A stretch of 64,000 bases of DNA from Poa pratensis (taxonomy: Eukaryota; Streptophyta; Magnoliopsida; Poales; Poaceae): the NCBI GenBank assembly GCA_947311845.1, contig CAMZMU010000117.1, forward strand, positions 75,710,059-75,774,058, in the 5' to 3' direction. The position numbers and the translations under genes are program-made. Below the pieces are notes generated by a model that worked only from the letters and a program-made list of their open reading frames with translations, ran no database searches and was not told where the DNA came from. Shown one piece after another: positions 48,764 through 58,805 of the stretch (within the stretch, counting starts at the first letter, position 1; each line of letters opens with the position of its first letter).

Positions 48764-49560
48764 GGATCCGGCCTCAACTTTCCTATGGTGTGTTTGCTTC
48801 CAAAGGCAAACATGGTGTGGTCCTCAATAGGAAGTCGTGGGCAGGTGCTACCGGAGTTGTGCTTGACGCGGAGGGTGGGTTGGCTGACCTAGCACAACTT
48901 ACTCGTCTTCTTCTGATTCCGGGCGAGGTTGGTTTTCCCTTTAGAATCTGGGGCGGCGGTCCTGGTTGGCGGATGTCCACGTTGGTTCCATGTGTTGGCC
49001 AGTGGCCACGGCTGTGTGGCGGCGTACTAGCGAGCGACGTTCCGTGGCGGTGGTGCAGGTGTTGTTTTGGCGGCGGCCCATGCCCTATGTGGGAGGTGGA
49101 GAGAGAATGCCGAGAGGAAATTCTAGCCCAGAGTCTTCTCGGGCCACGATGACAACGTCCTTGGATGCAACCCCCTTCTTGAAAGCGTTGATGCGGCTTC
49201 TCTCGGTTATCCTGTGTGCTCACTGCTTCGGGTGAAAACCCAAGATCCTCGGATTGGGCGCCGACAACGCTTTCACGTTTTGATCTTCTTGAAGATGTCG
49301 CCTTGGAATTCACAGAATGTGGCTCTCCAAAGGTTGTGTGGCGGAGATTGCGGTGCTTCTTCTATGGTTGTGGAATCTTCTTTGTGCTTTTTTTGGCAAG
49401 GCTTGTATTATGTTTTGCACCCTCGGTCCTTCTTCGTGGGGTTTGTCCTATTGAGCTTGTCAGTGACAAGGCGTGAGCGGAGGTGGTGAGCTCCTGGCGG
49501 CGTTGTTTCAGAGTGTTCGCGAGGTGCAGTGTTGATTTGTGTAAAAAAGAAAGCCTTACT
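48764..49560. other. GC-rich unclassified repeat, right of the retrotransposon
   Basis: Open frames are present but no protein family is recognisable. Phrases such as GCTTCGGGTGAAAACCCAAG and GACAACGCTTTCACG look like a common grass repeat, from memory. The left counterpart may be 40260-40702. Confidence 0.4.
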
Positions 49561-49712
49561 GTTAGGGCATGTACAATGCAGGGTGATTCTACCTAAGTGC
49601 TTAGAACTAAGCACCTAGTAAAACGTTGAGTTATTTATTGCAGCAAGTTTATGTAGGTGCTTAAGTTACGGAGCCCATTAGTAGGGAAGTGTCTTTCTAT
49701 GGAATGACATTT

Positions 49713-50042
49713 TGTGGCGCACCATTTTGGCCATGCGCCACAAAAATACTTCTGTGGCGCACCATGCCAAATGCGCCACAGACTGTGGCGCATATACGCA
49801 AGAGTGCGCCACAGAAACATTGTGGGTCCCCCCTCCACAAAAATATGGTGAACTTTTTGTGGCGCATTGAGCTGGATGCGCCATAGAAATGCTTCTTTCT
49901 GTGGCGCATCCTGGTCCATGCGCCACAGAAATATGGTGGGCCCCATCCAATGTTTGACTGGGTGTTGTTTCAGTGGCGCATGTCTGTGGATGCGCCACTG
50001 ATATTTTTGCTTTCTGTGGCGCATTCTTTTCAATGCGCCACA
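49713..50042. repeat. Left subterminal TGTGGCGCA array
   Basis: About seven inverted pairs of TGTGGCGCA and TGCGCCACA, each separated by some 10-15 bp. These are likely binding sites for the element's DNA-binding protein, by analogy with En/Spm subterminal motifs. Confidence 0.85.
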
Positions 50043-50418
50043 AAAAGCTCACCATATTTAAAATATGGTCTACTAATTAACAATGTGTGTAAATTCTTTT
50101 CTTTTTAACCAAATTGTGTGTAATTTTTTTAATACAATGTGTGTATTTAAAATAATGGTCTACTAACAAATATATGTACATTCTTTTCTTTAGATTTAAC
50201 CAAAAATATTTTTTCAAAAGAAATATATTCTTTTTTTTAAATGTGTGTGTATTTACAATAATGGTCTACTAACAAATATGTGTACATTCTTTTCTTTAAG
50301 ATGTGTGTATGTTCTTTTTTTAAATATAACTAAAAATATTTTTGTTTAGATAATAACAAATGTGTTTGTGTTATTTATTTAAATTTAACCAAAATATTAT
50401 TTTAAAAGAAAAAAAGTG

Positions 50419-50475
50419 TGTTAGCCAGGATTCGAACCTGGCTGACCAAAGTTCCAGGTTTCAGTGGCTAACCAT
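50419..50475 (-). other. tRNA T-arm-like motif inside the CACTA element
   Basis: Minus strand reads GCCAGG, TTCGAAT, CCTGGC, a T-stem and loop with a perfect GGTTCGAATCC B-box. The upstream portion TGGTTAGCCACTG resembles a D-arm weakly. No full cloverleaf could be drawn, so this is not called a tRNA gene. Confidence 0.4.
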
Positions 50476-50544
50476 TTGGGTTATGTTTCTGTGCTTGTCA
50501 CATAACAGACAGCAGTGCTTTTTAGCGCTTGTAGCCAGGGAATT

Positions 50545-50625
50545 CTGTGGCGCATCCCCTAACAGATGCGCCACAGAATCACAAAATTCTGTGGCGCGCT
50601 GAGGGATGCGCCACAGAATTCCCTG
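50545..50625. repeat. Two further palindromic TGTGGCGC pairs
   Basis: Two more TGTGGCGC...GCGCCACAG pairs lie 0.5 kb inside the left array, ending near the CTGGCTACC border of a GC-rich, proline-codon-rich stretch. Confidence 0.8.
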
Positions 50626-51617
50626 GCTACCACTTACATGTGGGCCCGCCCCCGCGCCGGCCTCACTCTTTCAAAACCACCAAGTCCAAAATCCGCGACG
50701 CCGCCATGCTCAACCACCGCCACCCGCCGCGACGCCGCCGCGCTCGACCCCGCGCCCCACCGCACTCGACACCGGCGCCCCACCGCACTCGACACCGCCA
50801 GAGCAACTCCGCGCGCGTCCGCTACCCCGCCGCTGTGCTCGACCCCACGCCCCGCCGTGCTCGACCCCGCGCCCCAGCCGCCACACATCGGCGCCGCCGA
50901 GCACCTCCACCGCCACCCCGCCGTGCTCGGCCAGGAGCACCTCCACCGCCACCCTCGACGAGGTGCTGCCCCTCTCTCCCTCCCCTCCCTCTCCTACCAT
51001 GGTTGCACTTAAGGTGCTTGATGAAATGACCCAATGAAAAAAATTAAATTTTTGGCTAAAAAAATTCATTTAGGCTTGTTGTAGTTTGTGTTGCATATTG
51101 TGATTATTGTGCATCATTTTTGTACAAGTTTTGTTAGTGATATGTTAGTCTTCTTGTGTAGTTGATCATCTAGTGAAAGCACCAAATCGAAAGCAAAATA
51201 TTACTGGTTTTTTAAATTGCATTATGGAATGCATTAAGTTTTAGGCATTACTTGCTTTAGTTTACTTGTATGAGCCATGCTAATCAATGAGTACATATAT
51301 ACATTCTTCCCTGTATGAACCATTTTTAATTAACTAATATGCATTATTTTGCCGTATGTAGGAAATTTAGAAGAACCTCCGCGTGATTTCAAGTGAGAAG
51401 TGGCGGCCATGATGTGGATGTGGATGTGGATGTGTATGTTTGTGAGATGTGTATGTTTGTTGCCGGTCGGCATCTCCGACCGGAGATGTGGATATGTGTG
51501 GATGTTGCCGGCCGGAGATGCCGGCAACATGATTTGTTAAATCTATGCAGGTACCCCGAGAGGCCCTTGAGTTTGCCGGAACGTCGATTAACTTCCGTTC
51601 CGGCAAATTCGGGTACT

Positions 51618-51699
51618 CCATATGTCCCTTTTTTAGCAAAGGTCATGCCGAAATTTTTCGTGAATTTTGGCATGACTTTGCTAAAAAAGGGACATATGG
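51618..51699. repeat. Near-perfect 38-bp hairpin upstream of the CACTA gene
   Basis: Left arm starts CCATATGTCCCTTTTTTAGC and right arm is its inverse, GCTAAAAAAGGGACATATGG, continuing with AAAGGTCATGCC and GGCATGACTTT. The loop is only a few bases. It lies about 110 bp before the MSEAG start codon. Confidence 0.9.
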
Positions 51700-51807
51700 G
51701 GGTATTGCGACTAATGCATGGGCCAGGGTATCTTAGTACTAAATTAAGTGATTTTTTTCTTATATTTGTTGTACTAACTTTTTGCCTCTTTTTAATGCAG
51801 TGCAAAC

Positions 51808-54800
51808 ATGTCGGAAGCCGGCCCTTCTAAGCACATGAGCGTCGAAGAAGAAGCTAGACATGCCAACAAGTCATTCTGGCAGATGTCCCAGGAGATGGAG
51901 GAGATGGAGGAGGTGGAGGCCGCCGATGCCGACAATGAGCAAGAGGACCGGGAGGAGGACGCCGAAACCACAGATGGAGCTGCTAGTGGCGGTCATGAGG
52001 ATGACACCACCACCACCGATGGTGGCGACCACACGGATGGTGCTACCGGTAGCAACCCGACCTCTAAGAAGCGGAAGAAGCCAAGGAGGGATCGGACACC
52101 GCAATCGCTCGACAACGTCACAGACGTGTTCACCAAGGTCACGCCAAGTGGCCTACCAGTGGAGCCGGAAAAGCTTGCCAAAGGGTACAGCATGCAACTA
52201 GGGTGCATCGTCCGGGAAAGCATGTCGATCAACACGAAGGACCTCAGAAGCAAGGGCAATGAGGCTTTGGTCGAAAACCTCCTCACAAAGCTTCACCTAC
52301 GATACACGTTCCCGCTTCCGTTCAACAAAAAGGTGGACAGTTTAGCCATCACGAAGATGAGCACCGCCTTGAGCAGCTGGAAATTCCGGGTGAAGAAGAA
52401 GATCAATAAGGGTGACAGCTGGGAGAAGATAAGTGCCAAAGACCCGACGCTCGACAAAGAAGAGTTCGAGATATTCAAGGAGTCCTTAAAGTCTGAGGAG
52501 GCTAAAACATGGACCAAGTGGGGGAAGGATATGCGGGACCTGAACATAGGTAACCACCGTTTGGGAAGCGGCGGTTACCGAGGAAAACAACCCGTTTGGG
52601 ACAAGGAGGATGCCACTGTTGCAAAACTGGGAAAAGAGAACCCGTGGCACAAAATCACGGACGAGCAAGTGAGGAACTTTGTCCGGTCCCGCTACTATCT
52701 GAACCAGGCGGGGGAATTCGTTACCGACGATGAAGATGTGTTGAAATTCAGAAATTATTGGTAAGGAATTTAATTTCCGCGGATATCTCAAAGTCCATTG
52801 CGTTGATCTAATTAGATAACGAAGCCATATTTCTACATGGGTTCACCTTAATTTCCTTTGTCTGCAGGAGGAGGAGTTGAAGGCCGACGCTGAGGCTGGC
52901 CCGTCGTCCCAGGGGTCGACGGAGCCATGGGACACGACTTTCAACAGGGCGATGAACGCTTTCAAGGAAAGGGACAAGTCGAAGCCGCCGACGTCAGCTG
53001 GCCGTGTGTCCGGCTTTGGTACGAGCATGAAGTTCCTACAGTACTACTCATCTGATGACCCGGAGAAGAGAAAGGAGAGGAGGAGGACGACGAGGGCGGA
53101 TAAAGCCGAGGTGGTGGAGCTAAGGAAGAAGGTGGAGTCACTAGAGCAGGGAAAAGTGGACTCCAGCACGGTTGACAAGTTAGTGGAGGAGAAGCTCCGG
53201 GCATTCTTACCCCCTGGGTTGATGGAGGGGTTAGCTTCTTGGAATGCCGGAGGTCGACAGGGGCCGATACACGTGCCTAGCTTCAGCGGCAGCAACTCAA
53301 CCATGAACCAGGACGTGTCGTCGGACCTGGTGACCCCAACGCCCAACGTCGCGGTGCAGGCGCCGGTCCATTTTGTCGCACCGACGCCACCACCCGAGCG
53401 GGGGAGGAGAATGTTAGGCCGGCCGCCGGCACCGGCGCCCTTGTCTCGACATTAGCCGAGCTCAACGCCATCGACAAGGTAACTAATTAATTACTTAGTC
53501 CGCGTCATCTTCTATAACTCTGCCTTTTATGACTGCCACCTCATGATGCCCAACATTTGTTCACAAAAGGACACGCCTTGCATACTCCTGCATAGGATGG
53601 TACCCGACGGCGAGTTGAAGGAAGTTGCTGAGGGCATGCTCATACAACCAATGTGCCGTGATATGCACAACACTAGAATGAGCGAGGCCGTGATGAGGGT
53701 CAAGGTGACTGAGGTAGTGCCTGAGTTTAGTGGCATCGACCCCCCATGCAACCTCCGGGAGCCGAGAAACACATGCTCCTTGGAAATTGCCCCAAGTGGA
53801 TCCTGGAATGGCCGAAGACCCAAATTCGTCTTGGGGGGGTTCTTCAGGGGTTAAAGCGCCGCTCCACCGGCGCCACCTCTAAACTCCGGCCCCCGATCGT
53901 TCGGCCCTCGAAGCCGCCACGAAAACCTGTTGGGAAGGAACCGGCGCCACAAGCAGCAGTCGCCACCACCCGGAAGGAACAGCCGGTCGTTGCCACCACA
54001 AGCCGCCACCAAAGACTGTTGGGAATGTCTGTACCGCAACAGCCGTCCGAAGCCAAAGACGTTGCACCTCAACTTGATGGCAACGACGATGATGATGATA
54101 ATATCGACGTCAATGGCTTCCTCAACACGGGCGCGAGCAAAGATTTGTACATGCCTGCTATGGATGAGGAACCCTTCCGCGCTCACGGTGATCAACCTGG
54201 TCGTCGCACTACATGCCAGCGCCTGAGTTTTTCTCAAAACACGCCTCCGGAAGCCGGCGATCAAGCTCCAGACAAACCGGGTAACATTTTCAGCCCTCGC
54301 ACACTGCAACAGACGGTTTGCGCGGGGTTCACTGCACCCCCACCATCCCCAGAGATGAAGAACAAGAAGCCTATGAAGAGAAGTAGGCAAGGCGCCTCTG
54401 CGAGCCAGCCAGCTCCTAAGGTTATCCGGGGTCATGAAGACATGATATCACCCCGTGCGGATGGCTCGACCCGAGTTCATGAAGCTGGTAAACCGATACT
54501 GCCTCCGGAGCTGCTCTGCCTCGCAGAAGGATCCATGCTCTCTTTGCATCAAGCTATCTTGACGCTAGAGGGCATCCTTCTTAAAGACGAGAATCCAAAT
54601 TACCCGGTGTTCACGGCCCAGGTGCCAAAGGACTCGGACTTCGTCCATGAAGCCCCCGCCGATCTGTTTTTCATAGCGTTCGAGGACATCTTCAACCTGT
54701 TTCACTCTAGACGGCTGGACTATAACTTGGTCCGCCTATACGCGCTCAATATGGCGAGGAAGATCAGAGAGATGATACCCCGTACGTCACGGTAGTGGAT

Positions 54801-55776
54801 CCCTACTACATGCGTGACAGCAGCTGGTGGAAGGATCGAAGGACACGGACCATGGCCACGGAGTACCTCCAGAGGTTCATGCTGAACAACAAGAGGAAGA
54901 ACAACCTTCTTCTGCCTTTCTTTCCCGAGTAAGTACACATCCGCTCGCCGCCGTCGTATCTTATGCTTTCTTATAGATTTCTTCGTTGTTGATCCTTTCC
55001 ACTGCATTTCTTCCGACCAGGGACAAGTACTGCATACTCATCGTCCTAAGCCCGAGGTGGTCCATTGCCACTTATTTTGACTCGGGGAGTTCGAGCAAGA
55101 AGAAAGACTACACCAAAATAAAGGGTGTTCTCGATGAGGCTCTCGAGGGCTACGCCCAAAAGGGAGGCCACTTCGAAAAAGGACAGACGAAGGGGGAATG
55201 TCTCACGAATGACAACAAACACCGGTTCAGGCATGGGACCCAGTTCGCTTGCATGAAGCAGAAGCATGGCAGCGTGAAGGATGCCTTCTACGTCCTCCAT
55301 CAAATGAAAGGGTTTGTCCGGGATGCACTGAAAACAAAGTTGCCATCTAGTCTCCGAGAATGGACCAAAATTGCGGGGGAAATCACCGATGATAAGCTTA
55401 GAGAAGACTTCCATCTCATCCAGATGGAGTTGTCGCAAATCATCTACAACGATGTTGTGACATCAGGGGGGCCTTCAACAAAGCCAATGGTAGGATAAAT
55501 CATGCATACTCGCAACAAGTGCTTCTTTATTTTCTTTACTATAGACTTGTCATACTCAATCTATTTATATTATTAAACAATATATATACCTATATTGACA
55601 CTGCACAAATATTGACATGGTTACAAATATGAACACTAATACATGGTTGTATCCATCTCCAGGGTTGCATCAGAGGGAAATCGAAGAACACCTAGCTCTG
55701 CAGAATGACAGCAGGACGTGGACGACGAAAGACGGCTACAAACCGTTCCCAGCGCCACTCAAGAAGAAGACTCCTT
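51808..55776 (+). pseudogene. CACTA-encoded ULP1-like (C48 family) gene, degraded
   Basis: Related genes in grass CACTA elements encode a coiled N-terminal part and a SUMO-protease-like C-terminus, function unclear. Likely exons are 51808-52760, 52868-53479, 53570-54928, 55021-55489 and a last one ending near 55776. The first holds an acidic tract, a KKRKKPRRDR basic cluster, and the conserved KGYSMQLGCIVRESMSI and YLNQAGEFVTDDEDVLKFR. The ULP-like part reads YVTVVDPYYMRDSSWW, then KYCILIVLSPRWSIATYFDS, then KIKGVLDEALEGYAQKGG. A His normally leads the CILIVL strand; here it reads Lys-Tyr-Cys. Three junctions or segments change frame (the 52760 join, near 53440, and near 53750). I judge it inactive, though my splice choices may explain part of that. 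Confidence 0.7.
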
Positions 55777-56089
55777 GATCAGCAGGACGTGGACGTGTAC
55801 TCTGTTTGATCCTAGTTTAGGCGGTGAAAACTTCATTTGTACTAATTAAGACTTATGTGAACTTTTGTACCAGTTAAGACTTTTGTAATAATTTGGTACT
55901 TAATTGTCACTATATATGTATGTATCTCGGGCTCTAAGTGATGTGATGACATATTTATCTGTCTGTTTTAATACCGTGTCAAAATATATTACTGTTTCTA
56001 TTATTTTCTGTATAAATACTGTAATATATCTGTATTATTGTCAAATACAGCAAATAATCGATAAATATACAGCAAATAATTTAGTGGCG

Positions 56090-56410
56090 CTCGGTAAATA
56101 ATTTTGTGGCGCACCATATTCTGCGGCGCACGAACAAAGTGCGCCACAGATACATTATTGTCAAATACAGCAAATAATCAAAATTATTTCTGTGGCGCAT
56201 GGAAAATAATTTAGTGGCGCACTCTATTCTGTGGCGCACGTCAGGCCGTGCGCCACAGAAATATTTCTGTGACGCATTTCTGGAGGTGCGCCACAGAATT
56301 GTCTACTTTCTGTGGCGCATGGTTCCGTGCGCCACAGAAATAATATTTTTGTGGCGAGAATTCTGTGCCGCACCGACCATGCGCCACAGGAACATTTTTT
56401 GGTGCGCCAG
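56090..56410. repeat. Right subterminal TGTGGCGCA array
   Basis: Mirror of the left array. About five pairs, with decayed members such as GTGGCGAGA and TGTGCCGCA. A 20-base phrase, ATTATTGTCAAATACAGCAA, occurs twice (56036 and 56154). Confidence 0.85.
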
Positions 56411-56683
56411 AGAATAGCATTCTCCTACTAGTGGCCGTCTTACTAGCACGGGCTCAAGCATCTCTAATGTCCAATGCGTAACAGTAGAAAATATAGGCAT
56501 AAGGGATAAGGCGGAGCATCGGCCGGAGCGCCATACAAATATGGGAGCAGTTAATTCCTAGGCACCAGGCAAGCATCGAAGCTAAAGTAAACACTCTTGG
56601 CCTTTTGTAACCACCCGATGACTGTCAGATGGAAAGGAAAACCAGGTTTTTTTCTGTAAGCACCGGCGTTGTACATGCTCTTA

Positions 56684-57076
56684 GGGCATGTACAATGTAG
56701 GGTGCCTAATGGAGGTGCTTAAGGTTTGTGGGCTCATTAGCACTCAGATCAAGCACATGTGATCTCCAACGCAAAAATTATTGAAGCCAAGAGTTTTGAG
56801 CCCACATGCATGGTGCACGACAAGTCAGAATTTTCATCGGTGGGGCAAGAAAAGCAAGCACCGGGCGCAGGCACTGGTCTGAGCGTAGAGAGCAGTTATT
56901 TTGTTAAGCAGCAACGAGGCATCGAAGCCAAATTAGGCACCCTTTGCCTTTCACAAGCACCCGGCGAGCCAGACATGACAAAATAAACTCGGTTTTTCTC
57001 TTCTTTTTTGTTTTTTTGAGTTTAACCCGATTTTTCTCTTAAGCATTGATCCCAAGCACCAGCGTTGTACTCGGCC
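56684..57076. mobile_element. Second Tourist-like MITE, adjacent to the first
   Basis: Begins GGGCATGTACAATGTAGGGTG and ends CACCAGCGTTGTACTCGGCC, flanked by TTA (56681-56683 and 57077-57079). It is 393 bp and related in sequence to the MITE at 49565-56680 (for example GGCATCGAAGCC against AGCATCGAAGCT). The left TTA is shared by both elements. Confidence 0.88.
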
Positions 57077-57468
57077 TTAGTGGACCATTGCCCTCCGGTG
57101 GCAAGACAAACCACGCACCTTCGGCTGGAAGCCCAAGCCATGAGGGTGTTTACAAATCATGGGCTATGGCCTCTTGGTCGACCATGGGCTGATCCACACG
57201 CGGCTTCTCGCGGTGGCTGATCAGATTTCGCTGATTTGATGGTTGCCTCGCAGTTCGATTTCTTTGTGACACCAGAGAGCGTGCGACGGAGCGGGCTGCT
57301 CGGGCACTTGGCTGATCAAAATCAAATCCGGAGATAAATCTCGACTCAGCCTTCCAATCTCTTGGTGGCAAGTATCTTTTCAGATGCTATGCTTTGTTTC
57401 ATATGAAAGATGGACTTTTCTCAAAAACAAGATATGAAAGATGGGACATGTATACACATACTCTGGTG

Positions 57469-57847
57469 GGGTCGCGCTATTTGACTCACATGGAGTAGAA
57501 TAGTTATTCTACACTCACCCCGTATCTTTTTAACCGTAAAGAATTTGTACGTCACGTAAATTTTGCCGTACTTAGTAAGTTAATAAGAACATACGAAAAT
57601 ATTGACATGACATAAAACTTTTTTTATGTGGCGTTCAAAAAATATGATGTAAAATACGCATTTTTAGCTTTTTTTACACTGTTATGACTCATATATTGCA
57701 TTTCTTATGTAGTTTTTTTTATTGTGGAACAACATGAATGTACGTAATTATTTGGATGATAAACATATTTTTTTATATAAAACAATGTAAAAAAAACCTC
57801 GGGTGCAAAATAACTTGTTCTACACCTGGGTGCAGAATAGGGTGTCT
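57469..57847. mobile_element. Mutator-like MITE with 11-bp target duplication
   Basis: ATACTCTGGTG occurs at 57458-57468 and 57848-57858. The inner ends pair over about 45 bp with mismatches: left CTATTTGACTCACATGGAGT, right inverse CTATTCTGCACCCAGGTGT, then GTTATTCTACACTC against GTTATTTTGCACCC. The inside is AT-rich. An 11-bp duplication is within the Mutator range. Confidence 0.75.
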
Positions 57848-57858
57848 ATACTCTGGTG

Positions 57859-58095
57859 AAGAAATAAATAATTCACTGATATATCACCTCATTTGACTTA
57901 AGTTTAATGAAAACAGCAAAATCTCTTTGCGAACTTAATCCAACATTAATTCTCGAAAACGAAGAACAATAGCCTCAATCCAACACATGCTTCTTTAACG
58001 AAAGACGATAGCTGCAGCCATCACACACGCTAACATGTTTGTTCGTCTAGTCCTCCCCACGACCCCAAGGGACAGACGCTTCATTCATCTCTGGC
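57859..58095. other. Short intergenic spacer, 3' of the VQ gene
   Basis: Nothing recognised. It presumably includes the 3' untranslated end and terminator of the minus-strand VQ gene. Confidence 0.5.
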
Positions 58096-58626
58096 TCAAT
58101 TACCTTCACTGGAGGAAGGCCCGAGCGGGAACAAGATCAGCAGCTTCGGCTCACCGGCGTTCCTCCCGGGTGGCGGCGACGGTAGCAGATAGAACCTCCC
58201 CTCTCTGATGGCCTCCACCTCCTCAGCGTCCTCCATCTCCACCTCATTAGCGTCCTCCATCTCCACCTCCTCAGCATCCGACGTCTCCAGCAACAGTGGA
58301 TCCGGCGCCTTGTTGAGGATGCACGGACCAGGATTGTCGGACGACAATGCCAGCGATAGCGTCAGTTGCAGGCCGGCCGCTCTTGGCCCCGGCGCCGTGG
58401 CAGCTGATCCCAGCAGTGGCAGGCGCTGCTGCTCCGGCTCCAACGCTGACGTCGGCACGATGCCACCACGTTGAGCGCCGGCGGCAACGTTAGTGGGCGC
58501 CGCCTGGCCAGTGAAACGCCGCACCAACTCCATGAACTTCTCCGGATCGGCGAACGGGAATAACGTGGACGGCTGGGCCTCCGTGTGCACCGGTGGAGCC
58601 GGTGGCGGAGAGGGGCTGCGGTCCAT
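58096..58626 (-). CDS. VQ-motif protein, with VQ changed to VR
   Basis: VQ proteins are small nuclear regulators that bind WRKY factors, and many are MAP-kinase substrates. The 176-residue frame starts MDRSPSPPPAPPVHTEA at 58626 in a strong context (GCCATGG); an upstream in-frame Met at 58740 would add 38 residues and seems less likely. Near residue 34 it reads FMELVRRFTG, matching the FxxxVQxxTG core except for Arg instead of Gln (CGG for CAG). The C-terminus has FYLLPSPPPGRNAGEPKLLILFPLG, like the end of MAP-kinase-targeted VQ proteins (VQ4/VQ31/VQ33 type, from memory). SP sites are present near the start. In between lies an acidic repeat, EEVEMEDANEVEMEDAEEVE. No intron, as usual for this family. 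Confidence 0.85.
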   Translation of the reverse strand: MDRSPSPPPAPPVHTEAQPSTLFPFADPEKFMELVRRFTGQAAPTNVAAGAQRGGIVPTSALEPEQQRLPLLGSAATAPGPRAAGLQLTLSLALSSDNPGPCILNKAPDPLLLETSDAEEVEMEDANEVEMEDAEEVEAIREGRFYLLPSPPPGRNAGEPKLLILFPLGPSSSEGN

Positions 58627-58805
58627 GGCGTACGACGTAGTTAAGCTCACACTCCACGGGTAAGACTGCATCAAGCCATGAATGGAGAAGATTTTGTGAA
58701 GTTTTTGTGTGAGGCGGCCCAAGGGATCACTAGCAGGCAATGCATGGTTGCGACGTGAGAATTAACGGCATGCAGTTGTAGGAGATCCATGACAATGACT
58801 AGATT

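Larger units (their letters stand above)
49676..56433 (+). mobile_element. CACTA-type transposon with a mutated left tip
   Basis: Left end CATTAGTAGGGAAGTG and right end (inverse) CACTAGTAGGAGAATG are related; the left tip has lost the C of CACTA. Flanks are GCC at 49673-49675 and 56434-56436. Both arms have arrays of TGTGGCGCA facing TGCGCCACA. One gene, on plus, is related to ULP1-like proteins of grass CACTA elements. No TNPD transposase is found, so the element is non-autonomous at best. Confidence 0.93.
49565..56680. mobile_element. Tourist-like MITE (about 355 bp) split by a CACTA element
   Basis: Left end GGGCATGTACAATGCAGGGTG (49565) and right end CACCGGCGTTGTACATGCTC (to 56680) are inverted repeats with few mismatches. 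TTA at 49562-49564 and 56681-56683 is the target duplication, as in PIF/Harbinger MITEs. The CACTA element at 49676-56433 and its GCC duplication interrupt it. Confidence 0.85.

Noticed and set aside
50419..50475. Functional tRNA gene
   Set aside because: Only the T-arm is convincing. Acceptor stem and anticodon arm could not be placed.
50547..51069. Pro/Arg/His-rich ORFs of 120-160 residues
   Set aside because: Repetitive CGCCCC and GCTCGACCCC codons in all frames indicate composition, not coding.
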